From: Areca catechu
Taxonomy: Eukaryota > Streptophyta > Magnoliopsida > Arecales > Arecaceae
DNA length: 64,000 nt
Assembly: GCA_021397845.1 (NCBI GenBank)
Contig: CM038038.1
Span: 64,164,748 to 64,228,747, forward strand
Reading direction: 5' to 3'
In this document: piece by piece, positions 59,994 to 64,000 of the stretch
Position numbering within the stretch: the stretch's first letter is position 1
Layout: each line of letters opens with the position of its first letter
The notes under the pieces: generated by a model
What the model was told of the DNA's origin: nothing
The model's input: only the letters and a program-made list of their open reading frames with translations
Database searches by the model: none
Program-made: the position numbers and the translations under genes

Positions 59994-61560
59994 CTAATCC
60001 TCATTAGATGGAATATCAAGACTGAAAGGAGCACTGATCCTAGATCTAGTGGCTAATGCCCTAGGAGGTGCTAAAGCTCGACGACTCCTAGTACGGCTGG
60101 AAGGACCAAAGGCGGGTACAACCCTAGATGATCTAGTGGAAGGAGGTGAAAGAAGATCAGCTGGCGTAACAAGATCCGGTGTGGAATCAACCAAGGCAGT
60201 AGTAGGAGCTGGTGTAGTGGGAGGATCTCGACTGACCATCTCATAAGCATCGGCACCGCCAACACTATCACTGTCACTGCCCACAACCTCTGTAGCTCGG
60301 TCTCCATCCTGATCACCACCCTCAACAGAGTCAACATGGTCGCTCTGGTGATCGCCGCCATCATCATCGTCATCATCATCATCAGATCGTGCAACTGCAA
60401 GGGCTGCAGGAGGTATAAGGGATCTCAACAGACCCTCAATGCGAGAGAATCCCTCCTCCATGGATCTGCGAATCTCAGCATACTTTGAGATAGTATGTGC
60501 TCGTAGAAGCTCGACCTCGCTACGTAGCTGAGTCATCTCACCTCTGATCTTTGTGAACTGCTCTCTGGCATGCTCCTCGAAAGATAGTCCTGTAGACGGT
60601 GGTGGAGCTGAAGTGTCAGGAGACAAGTGCTCTGTCTGTGTCAATGGGATATCGACCGGAGAAAAACTGCTGGCTCAGATGGTCCAGCCTCTGCCTCTCG
60701 AATCTCGTCCTCCTCATCTGGCTCATGGCCACTCTCTGCGAACCCATCGACCTCCAACTAACCTGTATCCCATGCGGTGCAATGACCTCTCGTCGTACAC
60801 ATCGGTGTGTAGTATCTCCTTGGGGATCTCCCCCTCCAATGATACTCCACACGCTCTGAAAAGTCTGGTCAGTGCCATGCCGTATGGTAGACAGTGTCGG
60901 CGCTGTGTCGCAGCGTCATGCATCTGAGTGAGCATCAGGGATGGTAGATCAATCTGCCTCCTATCAATCAGGCTCGTCATCACCATCAACTCCCTCTCGG
61001 TGATGAAGTCAAATCTCCCAGTCTTCGATAGCAGAATCCGTGCAGTGATGTGGTGCAGCAGGCGCATCTCCAATGATATCTGGTTCGCGGTAACTACGGA
61101 TATACCGCGAACGTCCTCTCTCTCAAGTATGCACCTGAATATAGCTTCTCTATCATCTACTGAGAAGACACAGACTCCCCTCCGGGGGATCTCCCAAACT
61201 CTGCTCAGCAGCTCATCTGTCAATGAAATCTGAATACCCCTGACTGAGGTAGTCCACAGTAGACGTCTACAATCCAGTGCACCATAAAACTCTCACTAGG
61301 TGAGGATAGTACCTCTCCTGCATGGTGCAGAATGGTACTAATCCAGCATCAGTATCTGTCTAATACCAAAATGGTGCCTGTCGAAGCATGCAAGTCGACT
61401 CTCCTCCCTGAGGCTACTAACTTCCCTGCCATCCTCTCTGCAGGGGGGAGCTCGGTGTGGCTGTACTGCTCGGCTGTGCTGTATCAAATCTGGCCTTCGA
61501 CCTCCTCTCAACACCACGACTGGGCCTCTCCCTAACTGCAAGTCTCTTCCTAGGACCCAT
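59994..61560 (-). pseudogene. Extra ORF in the env position of the SIRE-type element
   Basis: The likely start ATG is at 61,558-61,560 (MGPRKRLAVRERPSRGV). After stops, a conserved segment reads ITARILLSKTGRFDFITERE and RQIDLPSLMLTQMHDAATQR (60,723-61,223). It resembles the 'putative plant transposon protein' domain of such ORFs. The last part (59,994-60,644) has a coiled-coil-like stretch (TKIRGEMTQLRSEVELLRAH), an acidic D-run and a Ser/Arg-rich end. I see no clear signal peptide or membrane segment, so calling it envelope is not justified. Confidence 0.75.
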
Positions 61561-62380
61561 TATAGCCAACTGACCAGGAAAAAGGAAGAAAGGTTTAGAA
61601 CTAAGGGACTGGCTACAGGTTGAGATAATGAAAGTTTCATTTCTTGAAAAATGCTCAGATAGGTTTTGAAAACCAGAGATTAAACCAACAACGTTTGAAA
61701 AAAATTGTAAATCAGTTTAAAGTGGAATTTTTACAATTTATACTTTGTTTAAATGACAAAATTCCGAACAATATTTATAGATAATGTTTTTGTTCGTTAG
61801 AACACGTTTGAATCTTTGGAAAAATAATTTTTGTAAGGTCTAAAAATCAAAAACCATGGGATTTGGGTCTAAACACTTAAGGTTTTAGCCAATAGGTGAA
61901 AATGTCGCAAATAAATCACGAGAAACCTTTCTAAATTAACAATAAATGGATTTAACATACTTAATTGAGATGAAAACCCAAATTATTTCGGTCAAAAATC
62001 AATAGAACAGTATTTTTGCGAAAAAAGGGTGAAAAGGGCGTGAAAACGACCAAAAGACGAGGAAAATCCGAGAAAAATACGTTTAAATCACTATTCCCTC
62101 AAATGGAGTTTTAGAAATCCACTAAAACATGCAAAAATTCGGTTAGATTCATGAAAAATATTCGGAAAACCCTAATCACGGTTGTTTGGTTCGAAAACGA
62201 CAAAACCAAAAAACGAGAAAAAAAGAAATAAAATTGGAAGGGGGAAAAACCTGATTTGTGATGGATTAAAGAGTAAAAGGATGGATTTGGATAGAGGGGA
62301 CCACTGTTGCAAGAAATCGGCAGGGGAAAGAAAATTACAAAACCCTTGTTTGGCCCTTTTAAAAACAGCTTCGGTTTCGC

Positions 62381-62462
62381 AAGTGTCGACACTTCGAATG
62401 TGTCAAGTGTCGACACTTGGTCAGGTGTCGACACTTGAAAATTTCCAAGTGTCGACACTTGG
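62381..62462. repeat. Cluster of four TGTCGACA palindromes between pol and the extra ORF
   Basis: AGTGTCGACACTT or GGTGTCGACACTT occurs near 62,383, 62,406, 62,425 and 62,447, about 20-23 bases apart, about one or two helical turns. It is the same motif as in the LTR of this element. Confidence 0.93.
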
Positions 62463-62559
62463 CCAAAAAAGTCGAGAAAATCCGGAAAAATTTTTGAAAA
62501 ATAGGAAATATTTTGATAAGGTTTTGGGGCTTTAAACAGTAGGTTTTGAGCTCTAGGAT

Positions 62560-64000
62560 TTATGTATAACTAATACTAAGAGAGTCTAAGGAGAATGGAT
62601 CAATGACACCTAACTCTCTTCTAATCAGACAGAACTTATCCTCACTCAAAGGCTTGGTAAACACATCTGCTAACTGATCATGAGTACAAACAAAATCAAA
62701 AATAACATTAGAGTTTTGTACATAATCTCTTATGAAATAATGTCTTATTTCAATGTGTTTACTTCTTGAATGTTGCACAGGATTTTTAGATAGGTTGATT
62801 GCACTAGTATTGTCCCATCTTATGGGTGTCTTAGTTAGTTTAATGCCAAAATCTTCAAGTTGCTGTTTGATCCAGAGGATTTGAGCACAACAGCTTCCAG
62901 CTGCTATATATTTGGCTTCCGCCGTAGATAAAGCAACTGAGTTCTGTTTCTTGCTACTTCAAGAGATCAAATTTACTCCAAGAAACTGACAGGTTCCACT
63001 AGTACTTTTACGATCAAGTTTACACCCAGCAAAGTCAGCATCAGAATAAGCAATTAATTCAAATGAAGAATCTCTAGAGTACCATAAACCAATTTCAATT
63101 GAGCCAGATAGATATCTAAGTATGCGTTTAACAGCCAAAAGATGAGACTCTTTAGGATTAGACTGATATCTAGCACACATACAGACACTAAACATGATAT
63201 CTGGCCTACTGGCAGTAAGATATAATAATGAACCAATCATGCCACGATATAATTTTTGGTCTATAGATTTATCTGATTCATCTTTGTCAAGTCTACATGT
63301 AGAGCTCATAGGGGTACCTAAAGGCTTAGTGTTCTCCATCCCAAACTTCTTGAGTATTTCTTTTGTGTATTTTGTTTGGTTGATGAAGATCCCCTCTTTG
63401 GTTTGCCTTATTTGGAGTCCGAGGAAGAAATTCAGTTCTCCCATCATGCTCATCTCGAACTCACCCTGCATTAACTTGGCAAAATCTTGACAGAGAGATT
63501 CATTAGTAGCACCAAATATTATATCATCTACATAGATTTGTACTACTAAGAGATCATCATTCCTTTTCTTTAAAAATAAGATTTTATCTACATTACCTCT
63601 CGTAAAATCATTTTTCAGCAAAAAGGAGCTTAAACGATCGTACCAAGCTCTTGGAGCTTGTTTTAATCCATATAAAGCTTTATGAAGTTTATAAACATTG
63701 TTTGGAAATTCAGAATTTTCAAAGCCAGGGGGTTGCTCAACGTAAACTTCTTCTTCAATTAAACCATTTAAAAAGGCACTTTTAACATCCATTTGATATA
63801 GTTTAAAATTCATGAAGCAAGCAAAAGCCAACAATAGCCTAATTGCCTCAAATCTAGCTACAGGCGCAAAGGTTTTATCAAAATCTATCCCTTCCTCCTG
63901 ATTGTATCCTTTGGCAACTAGTCTAGCCTTATTTCTAGTTACTACTACATTTTCATCAAGTTTATTTCGAAAAATCCATTTTGTACCAATAATTGAAGTG
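62560..64000 (-). pseudogene. SIRE-type copia RT and RNase H, almost intact
   Basis: The reverse strand reads RT from the window edge: KARLVAKGYNQEEGIDFDKT, MDVKSAFLNGLIEEEVYVEQ, ALYGLKQAPRAWYDRLSSFL, YVDDIIFGATNE, then RNase H with YSDADFAGCKLDRKSTSGTC. A stop (62,959-62,961) replaces the usual Trp in LIS-W-SSKKQNS. The frame then resumes in phase: ALSTAEAKYIAAGSCCAQIL, HSRSKHIEIRHYFIRDYVQ, DQLADVFTKPLSEDKF. The catalytic Asp pair of YVDD is kept. Confidence 0.93.

Larger units (their letters stand above)
57958..64000 (-). mobile_element. SIRE/Maximus-type Ty1-copia element, antisense, 3' part (continues beyond the window)
   Basis: In element order on the reverse strand: RT and RNase H (64,000-62,560), a spacer, an extra ORF in the env position (61,560-59,994), a non-coding stretch, a polypurine tract (AAAAGGAGAGATTG, 59,337-59,350 region) and an LTR (59,336-57,958). 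This order is that of the SIRE/Maximus lineage. The 5' LTR, gag, protease and integrase lie to the right. Confidence 0.9.

Noticed and set aside
60071..60400. 109-codon Met/Leu-rich reverse-strand frame that looks hydrophobic
   Set aside because: It is an alternate frame of the Asp-run part of the extra ORF; the hydrophobicity comes from GAT/ATG frame shift and not from a membrane protein.
1..64000. tRNA or rRNA genes
   Set aside because: The only tRNA-like pol III boxes seen are those of SINEs; no full cloverleaf was found by eye.

Overview
The window is repeat-rich nuclear DNA from a flowering plant, probably a monocot with large retrotransposon-filled introns such as a palm. That guess rests on repeat style only; I cannot fix the species. 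I recognise one host gene, on the + strand: a Sec1/Munc18 (SM) family gene of the KEULE/SEC1 type. Eleven internal exons lie between 7,044 and 56,914 and join in frame with GT-AG junctions into about 364 residues, roughly the first half to two thirds of the protein after its N-terminus. The first exon(s) lie left of the window and the last exons right of it. Nearly everything else is transposon sequence inside or around its introns.

Layout: 1-2,798 is the 3' end of a sense Ty1-copia element with its LTR, abutting a decayed Ty3-gypsy gag (2,799-3,400). 7,044-7,833 holds exons A-D. The next intron holds a probable solo gypsy LTR (8,169-10,192), which carries a SINE, which itself carries a hAT-type MITE, followed by a perfect 60-bp inverted repeat made from a SIRE-type copia LTR start. 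Exons E-H lie at 11,156-11,924. A 10.3-kb intron then holds a MITE and a complete 5.0-kb antisense copia element (15,207-20,206). Exon I is 22,222-22,318.

A 34.3-kb intron follows. It contains a 12.2-kb antisense Tat-like gypsy element (24,513-36,700) with an oppositely oriented, intron-bearing extra ORF; a foldback element; a solo LTR; two fossil hAT transposase genes; and many GTACCG-rich MITEs. Exons J and K are at 56,601-56,914. The right end is the 3' part of an antisense SIRE/Maximus-type copia element (57,958 to beyond 64,000) with an env-position extra ORF.

The most interesting pattern is a family of hAT-type non-autonomous elements (212 to about 1,060 bp) with CAAGG/CAGGG-like ends, an inner body rich in palindromic GGTACCG/CGGTACC words, and 8-bp target duplications, several of them perfect. 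Copies sit inside a gypsy RNase H gene, a SINE promoter, a solo LTR, a fossil hAT gene and one another. The ends of a decayed hAT transposase element at about 46.3-51.1 kb look like the MITE ends, so it is a candidate autonomous relative. I see no tRNA, rRNA, CRISPR array or bacterial-type operon.
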